From assembly GCA_963802205.1 (NCBI GenBank), contig CAWDHW010000006.1:186001-250000 (forward strand): a stretch of DNA of 64,000 bases, written 5' to 3'. The notes below the pieces were generated by a model. That model saw nothing but the letters and a program-made list of their open reading frames with translations, was not told the origin of the DNA and ran no database searches. The stretch is from DYRB01 sp963802205 (lineage in GTDB: Bacteria; Pseudomonadota; Gammaproteobacteria; Chromatiales; Chromatiaceae). The position numbers were made by a program, and so were the translations under genes. How positions within the stretch are numbered: the stretch's first letter is position 1; the number at the start of each line of letters is the position of its first letter. Of this stretch, positions 1 to 10,257 are shown one piece after another.

Positions 1-1246
1 CCCCAGGGCCTGTAATACCCTGGCCATGCTGCCCGGCTTCCTCGCCCGGCACCCCCTGGCACCGGCGAGTCACGGCCAAGGTATCCTGGCGTGCCTTTAC
101 GACTTGCAGGAGATCCTGAAGGGCGTCACCGGGATGCACGCCGTATCCCTCGCACCCGCCGCCGGGGCCCAGGGCGAGTTCGCCGGGGTGGCCATGATCC
201 ACGCCTACCACCAGGCCCGCGGCGATACCGCCCGCACCGAGATCCTGGTGCCCGAGGCAGCCCACGGCACCAACCCGGCATCCGCCGTCATGGCCGGTTT
301 CAGCGTGCGCGAGATCCCCACGGGCCCGGACGGGGACGTGGACATCGAGGCCCTGAAACGTGTCCTGGGGCCCCAAACCGCCGGGATCATGCTGACAAAT
401 CCGAGCACCGTCGGGGTCTTCGACCGCGGCATCCAGGAGATCGCGGCCAGCGTTCACCAGGTCGGCGGCCTGCTCTATTACGATGGAGCCAACCTCAACG
501 CCATCCTGGGCAAGGTCCGCCCGGGGGACATGGGCTTCGATGTCATCCACATGAACCTGCACAAGACCTTCTCCACCCCCCACGGCGGCGGCGGCCCCGG
601 TGCGGGCCCGGTGGGGGTCTCGGCGCGCCTGGAGCCCTACCTCCCGGTCCCCCTGGTAGCCTTCGACGGTCACGACTACGCCTGGCTCACGGAGCGCGAG
701 CGCCCGGACAGCATCGGCCGCCTGACCGCCTTTGGCGGCAACATCGGTATTCTGCTGCGCGCCTACATCTATGCCCGGATGCTGGGTGCCGACGGCATGC
801 GCCGCGTCGCCGAGTACGCGACCCTCAACGCCAATTACCTGATGGAGCGCCTCACCCAGGCCGGTTTCGAGGCCGCCTACCCGGGGCGACGGGCCAGCCA
901 TGAATTTATCCTGACGCTGCGCCGGGAGGCCAAAGATTTTGGCTGCAACGCCATGGACTTCGCCAAGCGCCTGCTCGACTACGGCTTCCATGCCCCGACT
1001 ACCTACTTTCCCCTGCTGGTCCCGGAGTGTCTGCTGATCGAGCCCACCGAAAGCGAGGCCAAGGAGGACCTCGACGGATTCGTCGCGGCCCTGACGGCTA
1101 TCCGGCACGAGGCCCAGGAGGCCCCAGAGCGCCTCAAGACCGCCCCCCACAACCTGCCGGTGCGCCGCCTCGACGATGTCCGCGCGGCGCGGCAACTGGA
1201 CCTGGCCTGGCGCCCGGTGGTCGGGGACAATCCCGCCGATGGCTAA
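1..1246 (+). CDS. gcvPB: Glycine dehydrogenase (decarboxylating) subunit 2, 5' end off the window
   Basis: C-terminal half of the two-subunit P-protein of the glycine cleavage system, which decarboxylates glycine and passes the aminomethyl group to lipoylated GcvH. The frame is open from base 2 with no plausible start: residues reading [13 protein letters not shown] run into the window, so the gene begins upstream. Family signatures are the [11 protein letters not shown] stretch, [11 protein letters not shown], and the PLP-lysine segment [18 protein letters not shown]. The C terminus is complete. The stop overlaps the dgkA start by 8 bases, suggesting co-transcription. Family assignment is secure; only the N terminus is missing. 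Confidence 0.95.
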   Translation, partial: PRACNTLAMLPGFLARHPLAPASHGQGILACLYDLQEILKGVTGMHAVSLAPAAGAQGEFAGVAMIHAYHQARGDTARTEILVPEAAHGTNPASAVMAGFSVREIPTGPDGDVDIEALKRVLGPQTAGIMLTNPSTVGVFDRGIQEIAASVHQVGGLLYYDGANLNAILGKVRPGDMGFDVIHMNLHKTFSTPHGGGGPGAGPVGVSARLEPYLPVPLVAFDGHDYAWLTERERPDSIGRLTAFGGNIGILLRAYIYARMLGADGMRRVAEYATLNANYLMERLTQAGFEAAYPGRRASHEFILTLRREAKDFGCNAMDFAKRLLDYGFHAPTTYFPLLVPECLLIEPTESEAKEDLDGFVAALTAIRHEAQEAPERLKTAPHNLPVRRLDDVRAARQLDLAWRPVVGDNPADG

Positions 1247-1610
1247 TCAGGAGGCCCGCGGCTGGCAGCGCCTGGTCAACGCCGCGCGCTTTTCCATCCG
1301 CGGCTTTCGCGCCTGTTTCCGGTTGGAGGAGGCCTTTCGGTTGGAGGTCTTCCTGCTGTTGCCATTGTTGCCACTGGCCCTGTGGCTGGGGGAGACCCCG
1401 GTGGAGCGGGCCCTGCTGGTGGGGAGCCTGTTGCTGGTACCCATCGTCGAACTGCTCAATTCCGCCATCGAGGCCAACGTGGACCGCGTCGGCCTGGAGC
1501 GCCACGAGCTGTCCGCCCGGGCCAAGGACATCGCCTCGGCGGCGGTCTCCTCCAGCATCGGCTATGCGCTCGTGGTCTGGGGGATTCTCCTGATACCCAG
1601 GTGGCTGTAA
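1239..1610 (+). CDS. dgkA: Diacylglycerol kinase
   Basis: Small (123 aa) integral membrane kinase that phosphorylates diacylglycerol to phosphatidate at the inner membrane. The DgkA signature is clear: an amphipathic N-terminal segment with [18 protein letters not shown], then [15 protein letters not shown] and the [11 protein letters not shown] motif with the catalytic Glu/Asn/Asp set, plus three hydrophobic segments. The ATG at 1239 overlaps the end of gcvPB and gives the normal family length; an earlier in-frame start would add an unrelated Trp/Pro-rich leader. Sequence and length agree with the family, so the call is firm. Confidence 0.93.
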   Translation: MANQEARGWQRLVNAARFSIRGFRACFRLEEAFRLEVFLLLPLLPLALWLGETPVERALLVGSLLLVPIVELLNSAIEANVDRVGLERHELSARAKDIASAAVSSSIGYALVVWGILLIPRWL

Positions 1611-1777
1611 GGGCGAGGCTGGCGGCGCCGCAGGGTCGTCCGGGGAGCGCGTGACGCTCAGGTGGAGTCAGGTGCCAGGTGTCGGGTTAGGCGCTTCGCT
1701 CAACTGCCGACCTACAGACTCCGAACGGCCAATTGCCAACGAACAACCAATCGCCCAGCACCCGAGAGGCCCACTCC

Positions 1778-2308
1778 ATGACCGAGCACTTCCACGATAC
1801 CGGCTTCATCCCGCTGAACGTCGCCGTGCTGACGGTCTCCGACAGCCGCAGCCTGGCGGAGGACGGCTCCGGCGACACCCTTCAGGCCCGTGCCGAGGCC
1901 GCCGGGCATTGCGTCGTCGCTCGGGAGATCGTCCGCGACGACGTGTACCAACTGCGCGCCGTCATCTCGCGCTGGATCGCCGACCCCAAGGTCCAGGTGG
2001 TCCTGGCCACCGGCGGTACCGGGGTCACCGGGCGCGACAGCACCCCGGAGGCCGTGGCTCCGTTGCTGGACAAGCAGATCGAGGGCTTCGGCGAGCTGTT
2101 CCGTACCGTCTCCTTCGCGGAGATCGGGGCCTCCACCATCCAGTCCCGCGCCTTTGCGGGGCTGGCCAATGGGACCTTTATCTTCTGCCTGCCGGGCTCC
2201 AGCGGCGCCTGCCGCACCGCCTGGGACAAGATCCTGCTCGCCCAGCTCGACCACCGCACCAGGCCCTGCAACTTCGCCCAGCTCATCCCGCGGCTGCTGG
2301 AGCGCTGA
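1778..2308 (+). CDS. moaB: Molybdopterin adenylyltransferase-like protein MoaB
   Basis: 176 aa MoaB/Mog family protein of molybdenum-cofactor synthesis; the family adenylylates molybdopterin before metal insertion. Visible signs are the N-terminal strand LNVAVLTVSD, the SGD at residues 31-33, and the ATGGTGVTGRDSTPE loop (GGTG about 79-82, followed by the conserved Asp). The ATG at 1778 is preceded by GAGAGG; the longer in-frame extension to 1733 has no family resemblance. The moeA start follows 5 bases after the stop, so moaB-moeA-moaD form one operon. In some gammaproteobacteria MoaB is dispensable and MogA does the reaction. Confidence 0.93.
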   Translation: MTEHFHDTGFIPLNVAVLTVSDSRSLAEDGSGDTLQARAEAAGHCVVAREIVRDDVYQLRAVISRWIADPKVQVVLATGGTGVTGRDSTPEAVAPLLDKQIEGFGELFRTVSFAEIGASTIQSRAFAGLANGTFIFCLPGSSGACRTAWDKILLAQLDHRTRPCNFAQLIPRLLER

Positions 2309-2313
2309 GGGCC

Positions 2314-3573
2314 ATGACCGGTACCAATGATTGCTGCCCGCCCCACCGGGGCCTGCTGGACATGGATCAGGCCCTGGACCTGCTCCTGTCCCATGCCAGG
2401 CCCCTGACGCAGACCGAATCTGTAGACCTCCTGGCCGGACTGGGTCGGGTCCTGGCCCAACCCTTGATCAGCCCCATCGTGGTCCCGCCCTGGGACAACA
2501 GCGCCATGGACGGCTATGCCATCCGCACGGCGGACCTGGGTCCCGATGGCGCCCGCCTGCCTGTGACCCAACGCATCCCCGCAGGCGCCCGGGGCGAGCC
2601 CCTGGCCCCGGGGTCGGCGGCGCGCATCTTCACCGGGGCGCCGGTACCCGCCGGGGCCGACGCCGTGGTGGTGCAGGAGGTCTGTACCAGTGGCGAGGAC
2701 GCAACCGGTGCCTGGGTACAGATCCCCGGCGGAATCGCACAGGCGGCTCACATCCGCCGTGCCGGGGAGGACATCGCCGCCGGGGCCGAGGTGATCCCCG
2801 CCGGGACCCGTCTCGGGCCCCAGCACCTGGGCCTGGCCGCCTCGGTCGGCGCAGCGACGCTGTGCGTCTATCGCCGGTTGCGGGTGGCGGTCTTCTCCAC
2901 TGGGGACGAGCTGGCGAACCCCGGGGAGCCCCTCGGACCCGGTCAGATCTACAACTCCAATCGCTATACCCTGAGCGCCCTGGTGATGGCCCTGGGGTGC
3001 GAGGTGGTGGACTTGGGGATAGTCCCCGATACGCTGGACGCGACCATCGCCGCCCTGTCTCAGGCCGCCGCCGGGGCGGACCTGATCCTGGCCAGCGGCG
3101 GGGTCTCGGTCGGGGAGGAGGACCACGTCAAGCCCGCGGTGGAGCACCTGGGGACCCTGGAACTGTGGCGCATCGCCATGCGCCCGGGCAAGCCTGTCGC
3201 CTTTGGGCATGTCGCTGGGACCCCGTTCATTGGCAGCCCGGGGAACCCGGTGGCCCTGTTCGTCACCGCCTGCCTTTTCGCACGCCCCTTCATCCTGCTT
3301 CAGCAGGGAGTGGCGGGCCCGGTGCGTCCCCAGCCCCTGATGGCCCGAGCGGGCTTCGACTGGCCCAACCCTGACAAACGCCGCGAATTTCACCGGGCGC
3401 GCCTGGAACCCGGACCCGATGGCCTGCCCGAGACCCACATTCACCCCAGCCGATCCTCTGCGGTGCTCTCCTCGGTGACCTGGGCCAATGGGCTGGTGGT
3501 CATCGCCGAGGGGCGGGTCATCCGCCGCGGCGATCAGGTCCCCTTCCTCCCCTTCAACGAGCTCCTGACATGA
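2314..3573 (+). CDS. moeA: Molybdopterin molybdenumtransferase
   Basis: 419 aa MoeA, which inserts molybdate into adenylylated molybdopterin in the cytoplasm. Seen in order: the N-terminal DNSAMDGYAI signature (residues 61-70), an IFTGAPVPAGADAVV segment, the MoCF-binding domain with FSTGDEL and SGGVSVGEEDHVK, the PGKPVAFG and GSPGNPVA motifs, and a C-terminal beta domain. The ATG at 2314 follows moaB closely; the much longer upstream open frame overlaps moaB and is not coding. It overlaps moaD by ATGA at 3570-3573, a typical translational coupling. Confidence 0.95.
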   Translation: MTGTNDCCPPHRGLLDMDQALDLLLSHARPLTQTESVDLLAGLGRVLAQPLISPIVVPPWDNSAMDGYAIRTADLGPDGARLPVTQRIPAGARGEPLAPGSAARIFTGAPVPAGADAVVVQEVCTSGEDATGAWVQIPGGIAQAAHIRRAGEDIAAGAEVIPAGTRLGPQHLGLAASVGAATLCVYRRLRVAVFSTGDELANPGEPLGPGQIYNSNRYTLSALVMALGCEVVDLGIVPDTLDATIAALSQAAAGADLILASGGVSVGEEDHVKPAVEHLGTLELWRIAMRPGKPVAFGHVAGTPFIGSPGNPVALFVTACLFARPFILLQQGVAGPVRPQPLMARAGFDWPNPDKRREFHRARLEPGPDGLPETHIHPSRSSAVLSSVTWANGLVVIAEGRVIRRGDQVPFLPFNELLT

Positions 3574-3824
3574 TCCGCGTCCTCTACTTTGCCCGCGTGC
3601 GGGAGCAACTGGCCAGCCCCGGCGAGGACCTGCCTGCCGACCCATCGCTTCCCACCGCGGCCGACCTGGTCGAGCGGTTGCGCACCCGCGGCGGCGTCTG
3701 GGGGGAGGTCTTCGGCCCGGACCAACGGGTCCTGGTCGCCATCAATCAGCAGCTGGCCAGGCCGGAGACCAGCATCGCCGACGGCGATGAGGTCGCCTTC
3801 TTTCCCCCGGTGACCGGGGGCTGA
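3570..3824 (+). CDS. moaD: Molybdopterin synthase small subunit (sulfur carrier)
   Basis: 84 aa ubiquitin-like MoaD. Its C-terminal Gly-Gly is thiocarboxylated and donates sulfur to the pterin precursor within MoaD2-MoaE2. The C terminus reads FFPPVTGG, exactly ending in the required di-glycine, and the N-terminal MIRVLYFARVREQL strand is typical. The start overlaps the moeA stop. No moaE follows; the next base pairs hold a small antisense frame and then a kinase gene, so the large subunit must be encoded elsewhere. Confidence 0.92.
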   Translation: MIRVLYFARVREQLASPGEDLPADPSLPTAADLVERLRTRGGVWGEVFGPDQRVLVAINQQLARPETSIADGDEVAFFPPVTGG

Positions 3825-3856
3825 ATGGACTCCTGCGGGTCGTGACCCCAGAGGGT

Positions 3857-4063
3857 CTAGGGTGCCGAGCGGGCCCCCACTACCCCCATCTTGTGCCCTT
3901 CGGCCTGGGGCGAGGTCATGAAGTCTTGCATGGCCATTGCCGTGATGCGGATCAGGTCCTCGCGATCCGGATAGGCAGCGATCTGCTCCGCCATCCAATC
4001 CTTAAGGGCTGCGGTGAAGGTCGCGCCACTGAACACGAAGAGCCTGTCGTTGAAGTCCGTCAT
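3857..4063 (-). CDS. Small hypothetical protein, antisense to the moaD-kinase gap
   Basis: A 68 aa frame fills most of the 278-base gap between moaD and the kinase gene, on the opposite strand. The protein (MTDFNDRLFVFSGATFTAALKDWM...) has balanced composition with aromatic and hydrophobic residues, unlike the Arg/Pro/Gly-rich shadow frames seen elsewhere in the window, and ends with its own stop. An AGGCG lies upstream of the ATG. I do not recognise a named family. An open frame continues upstream of this ATG, but there it overlaps the kinase gene and looks like shadow sequence. Coding status is probable rather than certain. Confidence 0.45.
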   Translation of the reverse strand: MTDFNDRLFVFSGATFTAALKDWMAEQIAAYPDREDLIRITAMAMQDFMTSPQAEGHKMGVVGARSAP

Positions 4064-4102
4064 GAAACGCCTGTATGCCTCTGCCTGGGTCCTGGAGAAC
4101 AC

Positions 4103-5206
4103 ATGAATGCCGGGGACCCAAGATTCTACGACGCAGGGCATCTGCTCGCCCTGGCGTCGTGCTTTGCCATTCCCGCCCGGCCCAAGTCCGTGACACCCCT
4201 GGGACGCGGGCTGGTCAATGCCACCTTCAGCGTCGCCACCGATGCCGGCGACTATGTCCTGCAACGGGTGAACGGCACTGTATTTCCAGAACCCGAGCGC
4301 ATCATGGACAACCTTCGGGTGGTGGGGACCCACCTGGCCCGCTACCCGGAATCCGGGCTGTCCATTCCGGTACCTATCCTCCACCGGAACGGGGCCAGTT
4401 TTACCCGGGATCATCAGGGAAACCTTTGGCGGCTCATGCCGCACATTGCGCATGGGGTCAACCTGCCGCGCATCGAAACCGCTGAGCAGGCCGGCGAGGT
4501 TGGGCGCGCCCTGGGGTGCTTCCACCGCCTGCTGGCGGATCTGGACCCGGCGGGCCTGGCGGTCACCCTGCCGGGCTTCCACGTCACCCCAGCCTATTTG
4601 GCCCACCTCGACCAGGTGCTGGAGGAGCGGCCCCTGGACCGGACCGAAGCCGACCTGGACCGGGCCCTCGCGGCGGTCGCCAGGGGCCGTCCCCTGGTCG
4701 GCGCCCTGGAGCAGGCCCGCCGCGACGGGCGCATCGCCCCCCGCGTCACCCACGGCGACCCCAAGCTCGACAACATCCTGTTCCATGAAACCAGCGGCCG
4801 TGCCCTGGGGGTCATCGACCTGGACACGGTCCAACCCGGGCTGATCGCACACGACATCGGCGATTGCCTGCGCTCCTGCTGCAACCGACAGGGCGAGTCC
4901 GGCGACGGGTCGGCGGGCTTCGACCTGGACATCGGCCGCCCCATCCTGGTCGCCTACGCCGGGGAAATGCGCGGCCTGCTCTCCGCGGGCGAGGTCGCCA
5001 CGCTCTTCGACGGCATCCGCATCCTCCCCTACGAACTCGGGGTGCGCTTTCTCACCGATCACCTGGAGGGCGACCGCTACTTCCGCGTCCAGGCCCGCGG
5101 AGAGAATCTGCACAAGGCCCTGATCCAGTTCGCATTGGGCGCGGACATCGAGCGTCAGGAGGCACCCATCCGCGCGCTGATCGCAGAGGTCTTCCATGGG
5201 GACTGA
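4103..5206 (+). CDS. Aminoglycoside-phosphotransferase-fold kinase, NahK-like
   Basis: 367 aa protein of the APH/choline kinase fold. The N-terminal lobe has LGRGLVNATFSV and DYVLQRVNGTVFPEPERIMDN, as in N-acetylhexosamine 1-kinase (NahK) relatives. The catalytic loop THGDPKLDNILF and the metal-binding segment VIDLDTVQPG are intact. Such proteins phosphorylate sugars or small alcohols with ATP; the substrate is not predictable. The ATG at 4103 has GGAG eight bases upstream; the earlier open frame runs through the antisense small gene. It overlaps mobA by 11 bases, so it is probably co-expressed with cofactor genes without an obvious role in that pathway. Confidence 0.82.
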   Translation: MNAGDPRFYDAGHLLALASCFAIPARPKSVTPLGRGLVNATFSVATDAGDYVLQRVNGTVFPEPERIMDNLRVVGTHLARYPESGLSIPVPILHRNGASFTRDHQGNLWRLMPHIAHGVNLPRIETAEQAGEVGRALGCFHRLLADLDPAGLAVTLPGFHVTPAYLAHLDQVLEERPLDRTEADLDRALAAVARGRPLVGALEQARRDGRIAPRVTHGDPKLDNILFHETSGRALGVIDLDTVQPGLIAHDIGDCLRSCCNRQGESGDGSAGFDLDIGRPILVAYAGEMRGLLSAGEVATLFDGIRILPYELGVRFLTDHLEGDRYFRVQARGENLHKALIQFALGADIERQEAPIRALIAEVFHGD

Positions 5207-5828
5207 CCCGCTCGTCCAGGCCGGCGGTCCGGCGCCAAAGCGGGCCGACATCACCGGCCTGGTCCTGGCGGGGGGGCGGGGACAACGCTGGGGCGGACGC
5301 GACAAGGGCCTGATCGAACACGCCGGGCGCCCCCTGGTGGCCTGGGTCCTGGAGGCCCTGGTCAGCCAGGTCGGGCATCTGGTCATCAGCGCCAACCGCA
5401 ACCTGGAGACCTATGTCGCCTATGGATACCCGGTGATCAGCGACGACCTGGACGATTTCCAGGGGCCCCTGGCGGGGATCGCCGCGGCCCTGGCGCTGGT
5501 GGAGACGCCATGGATCGTCACCGCGCCCTGCGATGCACCGGCCCTGCCCGGGGACCTGGTGGCGCGCCTGGGCCTGGCCCTGCACAGCCAGGGCGGATCG
5601 GCTGCGGTCGCCCAAGTCGGCGGACGCATTCAGCCGGTCCACGCCCTGATCCCCGTCGCCCGTGCGGCGGATCTGGCGGCCTATCTTGCTGGGGGGGGGC
5701 GATCCGTCCGCGGCTGGCTGGAGGGCCAACCCCTGGCCATGGCCGACTTCAGCGACAGCCCCGGGGCCTTCGCCAATCTCAATACCCCGGCCGCCGCACA
5801 GATGGAGGGGCCGGGTCGGGTTCGCTGA
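5196..5828 (+). CDS. mobA: Molybdenum cofactor guanylyltransferase
   Basis: 210 aa nucleotidyltransferase that adds GMP to Mo-molybdopterin, forming the MGD cofactor used by DMSO-reductase-family enzymes. The N-terminal signature LVLAGGRGQRWGGRDKGL (about residues 22-39) carries the nucleotide-binding glycines and lysine. VTAPCDAPALP supplies the Mg-binding Asp, and NLNTPA near the C terminus is typical. It overlaps the upstream kinase gene. With moaB, moeA and moaD this completes a late-stage Mo-cofactor cluster. Confidence 0.92.
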   Translation: MGTDPLVQAGGPAPKRADITGLVLAGGRGQRWGGRDKGLIEHAGRPLVAWVLEALVSQVGHLVISANRNLETYVAYGYPVISDDLDDFQGPLAGIAAALALVETPWIVTAPCDAPALPGDLVARLGLALHSQGGSAAVAQVGGRIQPVHALIPVARAADLAAYLAGGGRSVRGWLEGQPLAMADFSDSPGAFANLNTPAAAQMEGPGRVR

Positions 5829-5850
5829 TCGGCTCGCCCGGGGCAGGAGA

Positions 5851-8670
5851 CTACCAACCCCTCTCCAGCAGCCCCTTGAGGAATTGCCCGGTGTAGGACT
5901 GAGGGCAGCCGGCAATGTCCTCGGGGGTGCCGACGACGATCACCTGGCCACCCCGGTCGCCGCCCTCCGGACCCAGGTCTATGACCCAGTCGGCGGTCTT
6001 GATCACATCCAGATTGTGCTCGATCACCACCAGGGTGTTGCCCTGGTTCCGGAGGCGGTGCAGGACCTCCAGGAGGTGCCTGACGTCATGGAAGTGCAGG
6101 CCGGTGGTGGGCTCGTCCAGGATGTAGAGGGTCCGGCCAGTGTCGCGTTTGGAGAGTTCCCGGGAGAGCTTGACCCGCTGGGCCTCGCCCCCGGAGAGCG
6201 TGGTGGCGCTCTGGCCCAGGCGCACATAGCTCAGGCCCACGTCCACCAGGGTCTGGAGCTTGCGGGCTATGACCTGGACCGGGGCGAAGAAGGCGAGGGC
6301 CTCCTCGATGGTGAGGTCGAGCACCTGGTCGATGGAGCGGCCCTTGTAGTGGATCTCCAGGGTCTCGCGGTTGTAGCGCCGCCCCTTGCAGGCGTCGCAC
6401 TGGACATAGATGTCGGGGAGGAAGTGCATTTCCACCCGGATCAGGCCGTCGCCCTTGCAGGTCTCGCAGCGCCCGCCGGCGACGTTGAAGCTGAAGCGTC
6501 CCGGCCCGTAGCCGCGGGAGCGGGCCTCCTGGGTGGCGGCGAACAGCTCTCGCACCGGGCCGAAGAGCCCCGTGTAGGTCGCCGGGTTGGAGCGTGGGGT
6601 GCGCCCTATGGGGGACTGGTCTATGTCCACGACCTTGTCGAAGTGCTCCAGGCCCTCGATGGTCCGGTAGGGGGCCGGGGTCAGCCCGGAGCCATAGAGG
6701 TGGCGGGCCGCCGCCGGGTGCAGTGTGTCGTTGATGAGGGTGGACTTGCCGGAGCCTGAGACCCCTGTGACGCAGCACAGGGTACCAACGGGGATGCTGA
6801 CGTCGACGCCGCGCAGGTTGTGGCCGCTGGCCCCGAGGATGCGCAGTTGCCGGCCCGGGTCCGGGGCCCGGCGCTCGGTCGGGATCTCGATGCGCAGCTC
6901 GCCGCTCAAATAGCGCCCGGTCAGCGACCTGGGGTTGGCGGCGATTTCGTCGGCCGTCCCCTGCGCCATGATCTCGCCCCCGTGGGCCCCGGCCCCGGGG
7001 CCCAGATCGACCACCTGGTCGGCGGTGCGGATGGCCTCCTCGTCGTGCTCGACCACGATCACGGTGTTGCCGATGTCCCGCAGGTGGGTGAGGGTGCGCA
7101 GCAGCCGGGCGTTGTCGCGCTGGTGCAGGCCGATGGAGGGCTCGTCGAGGATGTACATGACCCCCACCAGCCCGGCGCCGATCTGGCTCGCCAGGCGGAT
7201 GCGCTGGGCCTCGCCGCCGGACAGGGTTTCGGCGCTGCGCGCCAGGGTCAGGTAGTCGAGCCCCACGTCCACCAGAAAGCGCAGGCGCTCCCCGATCTCC
7301 TTGACGATCTTGACCGCGATCTCACCGCGCGCCCCCGGGATGGCCAGGGACTCGCACAGGACCAGGGCCTGGCCGATGGGCATGGCGGCGATGGCCGGGA
7401 GATTGTGCCCGGCGACGAAGACGTGGCGGGCCGCTGGATTGAGCCGGGTCCCGCCGCAGGCGGGGCAGGGCTGGCTGGAGAGGTAGCGGGCCAGTTCCTC
7501 GCGCACGGCGTTGGAGTCGGTCTCCCGGTAGCGCCGCTGCATGTTGGGGACTATGCCCTCGAAGGGCCTTCGGCGGACCGCGCGCTCTCCGGGCAGGGTC
7601 ATGGCGATGGCCTCTTCGCCACTGCCGTACAGGACGACCCGGCGGATGACCTCCGGCAGTGCCCGCCAGGGGGTCTCCGGGTCGAAGCCGTAATGGGTGC
7701 CCAGGGCGCGGATGTACTGAAAGTAGTAGGCGTTGCGCCTGTCCCAGCCGCGTATGGCGCCGGCGCCGAGCCCCAGGTCCGGGTGCAGGACGACCTTGGC
7801 GGGGTCGAAGACCTGCTCCACCCCGAGCCCGTCGCAGGCCGGGCAGGCCCCCGCGGGGTTGTTGAAGGAAAAGAGCCGCGGCTCGGGCTCCGCGATGCTG
7901 TAGCCACATTCGGGACAGGCGAACCTGGCGGAGAAGGTCAGCTCCGGGCTTTCGCCGTCCATCCAGGCCAGGCGCACCAGGCCATCGGAGAGGCGCAAAG
8001 CGGTCTCGATGGACTCGGCCAGGCGCAGCCGCAGGTCTGCACGCACCCGAAAGCGGTCGATCACCACCTCGATGTCGTGTTTGCGCTTGAGATCCAGGTC
8101 CGGGGGGGCGTCCAGCTCATAGATGTCTCCATCGATCCGGGCGCGCACGAAGCCCTGGGCGTTCAACTCCGCCAGCAGGCGTTGATACTCCCCCTTGCGC
8201 GCCGACACCACCGGCGCCAGCAGCATGAGGCGGGTCCCCTCCGGCTGGGCGAGGACCTGATCCACCATCTGGGTGACGGTCTGGGCCGCCAGCGGGGCCC
8301 CGTGCTCCGGGCAGCGCGGTTCTCCGACCCGGGCGAAGAGCAGGCGCAGGTAGTCGTGAATCTCGGTGATGGTCCCGACGGTGGAGCGGGGGTTGTGGGA
8401 GGTGGTCTTCTGCTCGATGGAGATGGCCGGGGACAGGCCCTCGATGTGGTCCAGGTCGGGTTTTTCCATCACCGACAGGAACTGCCGGGCGTAGGCCGAC
8501 AGGGACTCCACATAGCGGCGCTGGCCCTCGGCATAGATGGTGTCGAAGGCCAGGGATGACTTTCCGGACCCCGAAAGCCCGGTGAGGACGATGAGGCGGT
8601 CCCGGGGCAGGTCGAGGTCGATGTTCTTGAGGTTGTGGGTGCGGGCGCCGCGGATGCGGATGCTGTCCAT
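5851..8670 (-). CDS. uvrA: Excinuclease ABC subunit A
   Basis: 939 aa UvrA, the damage-recognition ATPase of nucleotide excision repair. Both ABC modules are intact: first Walker [13 protein letters not shown] near the N terminus, a zinc finger with CPECGY and CPACDG, a signature [16 protein letters not shown], then the second Walker [14 protein letters not shown], zinc-binding CETCKGDG and [10 protein letters not shown], and signature [16 protein letters not shown]. The start [17 protein letters not shown] gives the family length; the longer open frame to 8973 runs into the divergent transporter gene. I saw no convincing CTGT-N8-ACAG LexA box in the 127-base divergent gap. Confidence 0.97.
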   Translation of the reverse strand: MDSIRIRGARTHNLKNIDLDLPRDRLIVLTGLSGSGKSSLAFDTIYAEGQRRYVESLSAYARQFLSVMEKPDLDHIEGLSPAISIEQKTTSHNPRSTVGTITEIHDYLRLLFARVGEPRCPEHGAPLAAQTVTQMVDQVLAQPEGTRLMLLAPVVSARKGEYQRLLAELNAQGFVRARIDGDIYELDAPPDLDLKRKHDIEVVIDRFRVRADLRLRLAESIETALRLSDGLVRLAWMDGESPELTFSARFACPECGYSIAEPEPRLFSFNNPAGACPACDGLGVEQVFDPAKVVLHPDLGLGAGAIRGWDRRNAYYFQYIRALGTHYGFDPETPWRALPEVIRRVVLYGSGEEAIAMTLPGERAVRRRPFEGIVPNMQRRYRETDSNAVREELARYLSSQPCPACGGTRLNPAARHVFVAGHNLPAIAAMPIGQALVLCESLAIPGARGEIAVKIVKEIGERLRFLVDVGLDYLTLARSAETLSGGEAQRIRLASQIGAGLVGVMYILDEPSIGLHQRDNARLLRTLTHLRDIGNTVIVVEHDEEAIRTADQVVDLGPGAGAHGGEIMAQGTADEIAANPRSLTGRYLSGELRIEIPTERRAPDPGRQLRILGASGHNLRGVDVSIPVGTLCCVTGVSGSGKSTLINDTLHPAAARHLYGSGLTPAPYRTIEGLEHFDKVVDIDQSPIGRTPRSNPATYTGLFGPVRELFAATQEARSRGYGPGRFSFNVAGGRCETCKGDGLIRVEMHFLPDIYVQCDACKGRRYNRETLEIHYKGRSIDQVLDLTIEEALAFFAPVQVIARKLQTLVDVGLSYVRLGQSATTLSGGEAQRVKLSRELSKRDTGRTLYILDEPTTGLHFHDVRHLLEVLHRLRNQGNTLVVIEHNLDVIKTADWVIDLGPEGGDRGGQVIVVGTPEDIAGCPQSYTGQFLKGLLERGW

Positions 8671-8797
8671 GGGGTTTACCGGGGGCTTGGGGCGGCGTGA
8701 GGCGTGCCGGGCGCGCCGGCCGGCGGATGCCGCCCAGCCCGGGCCCGGGCAAGCTGGTACTATTGCAGCCTTTTTCGGCAGAGGCAAAGGCAGTCGT

Positions 8798-10180
8798 ATG
8801 GGTAGTAACCAGAGGCCGGGGTTGGCCATGACAGGGTTGGAGCGCCGGGCCGCGGCCGGGCTGGCGGGGATCTTTGCCTTCCGGATGCTGGGGCTCTTCC
8901 TCATCCTGCCGGTTTTTGCCCTCCAGGCCAAGGGGCTGACCGGCGCCACGCCACTGCTCATCGGCCTGGCCATCGGGGCCTACGGCCTGACCCAGGCGAT
9001 CCTGGGCATCCCCTTCGGCATGCTGTCCGACCGCATCGGGCGCAAGCCCGTGATCTTTGGCGGCCTGGCCCTGTTCGCCATCGGCAGTGTGGTGGCGGCA
9101 ATGGCCAGCAGCATCGAGGGTGTCATCGTCGGGCGCGTCATCCAGGGCAGCGGGGCCATCGCCGCGGCGGTGATGGCCCTGGCCGCGGACCTGACCCGGG
9201 AGGAGGTGCGTACCAAGGCCATGGCCACCATCGGCATCAGCATCGGCATCTCCTTTGCCGTGGCCTTGGTCCTGGGGCCGGCCATTGCCCACTGGTTCGG
9301 GCTCGCCGGGATCTTCTGGTTCACCGCCGGACTGGCCCTGGGCGGGGCCCTGATCCTGGCCCTGGTGGTCCCGACCCCAGACCACTCCAGCATCCACCGC
9401 GACGCCGAGCCGGTGGCGGGGCAGTTCCATGGGGTCTTGAGGTCCGCCGAGCTGCTGCGCCTCGACTTCGGGGTCCTGACCCTGCACATGCTGATGACGG
9501 CCCTGTTCCTGGTGATTCCGCTGGACCTCAAGGCCCTGGGGCTGCCGGCGGCCCACCACTGGTGGGTCTATCTCCCGGTGCTGGTCCTGTCGGTGCTGGC
9601 CATGGTCCCCTTCATCATCCTGGCGGAGCGCGGCGGACATCACAGAGCGGTCCTGCTCGGGGCCGTCGCCGCCCTGAGCCTGGCCCTGTTTGGGCTCTAC
9701 GGTTTCCACGCGGCCCTGGCGCCCCTGGTCTTCTTCCTGTTTCTGTTCTTCACCGCCTTCAATCTCCTGGAGGCGAGCCTGCCCTCGCTGATCTCGCGGA
9801 TCGCCCCGGCGGGGGCCAAGGGCACCGCCATGGGGGTCTTTGCGACCGCCCAGTTCGGCGGGGCCTTCCTCGGCGGCATGCTGGGCGGCTTCGTCCATCA
9901 GCGCCTCGGGCAGGATGCGGTCCTGCTGTTCTGCGTCGGTGCGGCAGTGCTCTGGTTCCTGCTGGCCCTGCCCATGCGCAGCCCGCGCCGGGTGAGCAGC
10001 CTGGTGGTGCGGGTCGGTGCGGACCGGATGCAAGACCCGGCGGGGATAGGGCGGCTGTTGCGGGAGATCCCGGGGGTGGAGGAGGCCGTCGTCGTCGCCG
10101 ACGAGGGCAACGCCTACCTCAAGGTGGACAATCGCCGACTCGATTCGGCAAGATTGCAGGCCATTTGCGCCGGGGCCTGA
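8798..10180 (+). CDS. MFS transporter, YajR-like, with C-terminal YAM-type domain
   Basis: 460 aa inner-membrane transporter of the major facilitator superfamily. About twelve hydrophobic segments are present, and the cytoplasmic loop after TM2 carries motif A ([16 protein letters not shown]). After the last helix a soluble tail of about 65 residues ([13 protein letters not shown]...[12 protein letters not shown]) resembles the ferredoxin-like YAM domain of YajR. The substrate is unknown. The ATG at 8798 has AAAGG upstream; an alternative is the ATG at 8828. Its place between uvrA and ssb is common in gammaproteobacteria. Confidence 0.88.
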   Translation: MGSNQRPGLAMTGLERRAAAGLAGIFAFRMLGLFLILPVFALQAKGLTGATPLLIGLAIGAYGLTQAILGIPFGMLSDRIGRKPVIFGGLALFAIGSVVAAMASSIEGVIVGRVIQGSGAIAAAVMALAADLTREEVRTKAMATIGISIGISFAVALVLGPAIAHWFGLAGIFWFTAGLALGGALILALVVPTPDHSSIHRDAEPVAGQFHGVLRSAELLRLDFGVLTLHMLMTALFLVIPLDLKALGLPAAHHWWVYLPVLVLSVLAMVPFIILAERGGHHRAVLLGAVAALSLALFGLYGFHAALAPLVFFLFLFFTAFNLLEASLPSLISRIAPAGAKGTAMGVFATAQFGGAFLGGMLGGFVHQRLGQDAVLLFCVGAAVLWFLLALPMRSPRRVSSLVVRVGADRMQDPAGIGRLLREIPGVEEAVVVADEGNAYLKVDNRRLDSARLQAICAGA

Positions 10181-10257
10181 GGCCGGGCGTTCGGATCGGT
10201 TTCAATTTGGACTGCTCTATCCGGGCAGTTCTTCACTGCGGTAAGGGGAGGGGAGCG

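Noticed and set aside
1882..3645. 587-codon open frame antisense to moaB/moeA
   Set aside because: Gln/Gly/Arg-rich shadow with no motif; the sense strand holds intact Mo-cofactor genes.
10211..10229. ACTGC...GCAGT inverted repeat before ssb as an SOS box
   Set aside because: The half-sites are CTGC/GCAG with a 9-base spacer, not CTGT-N8-ACAG.
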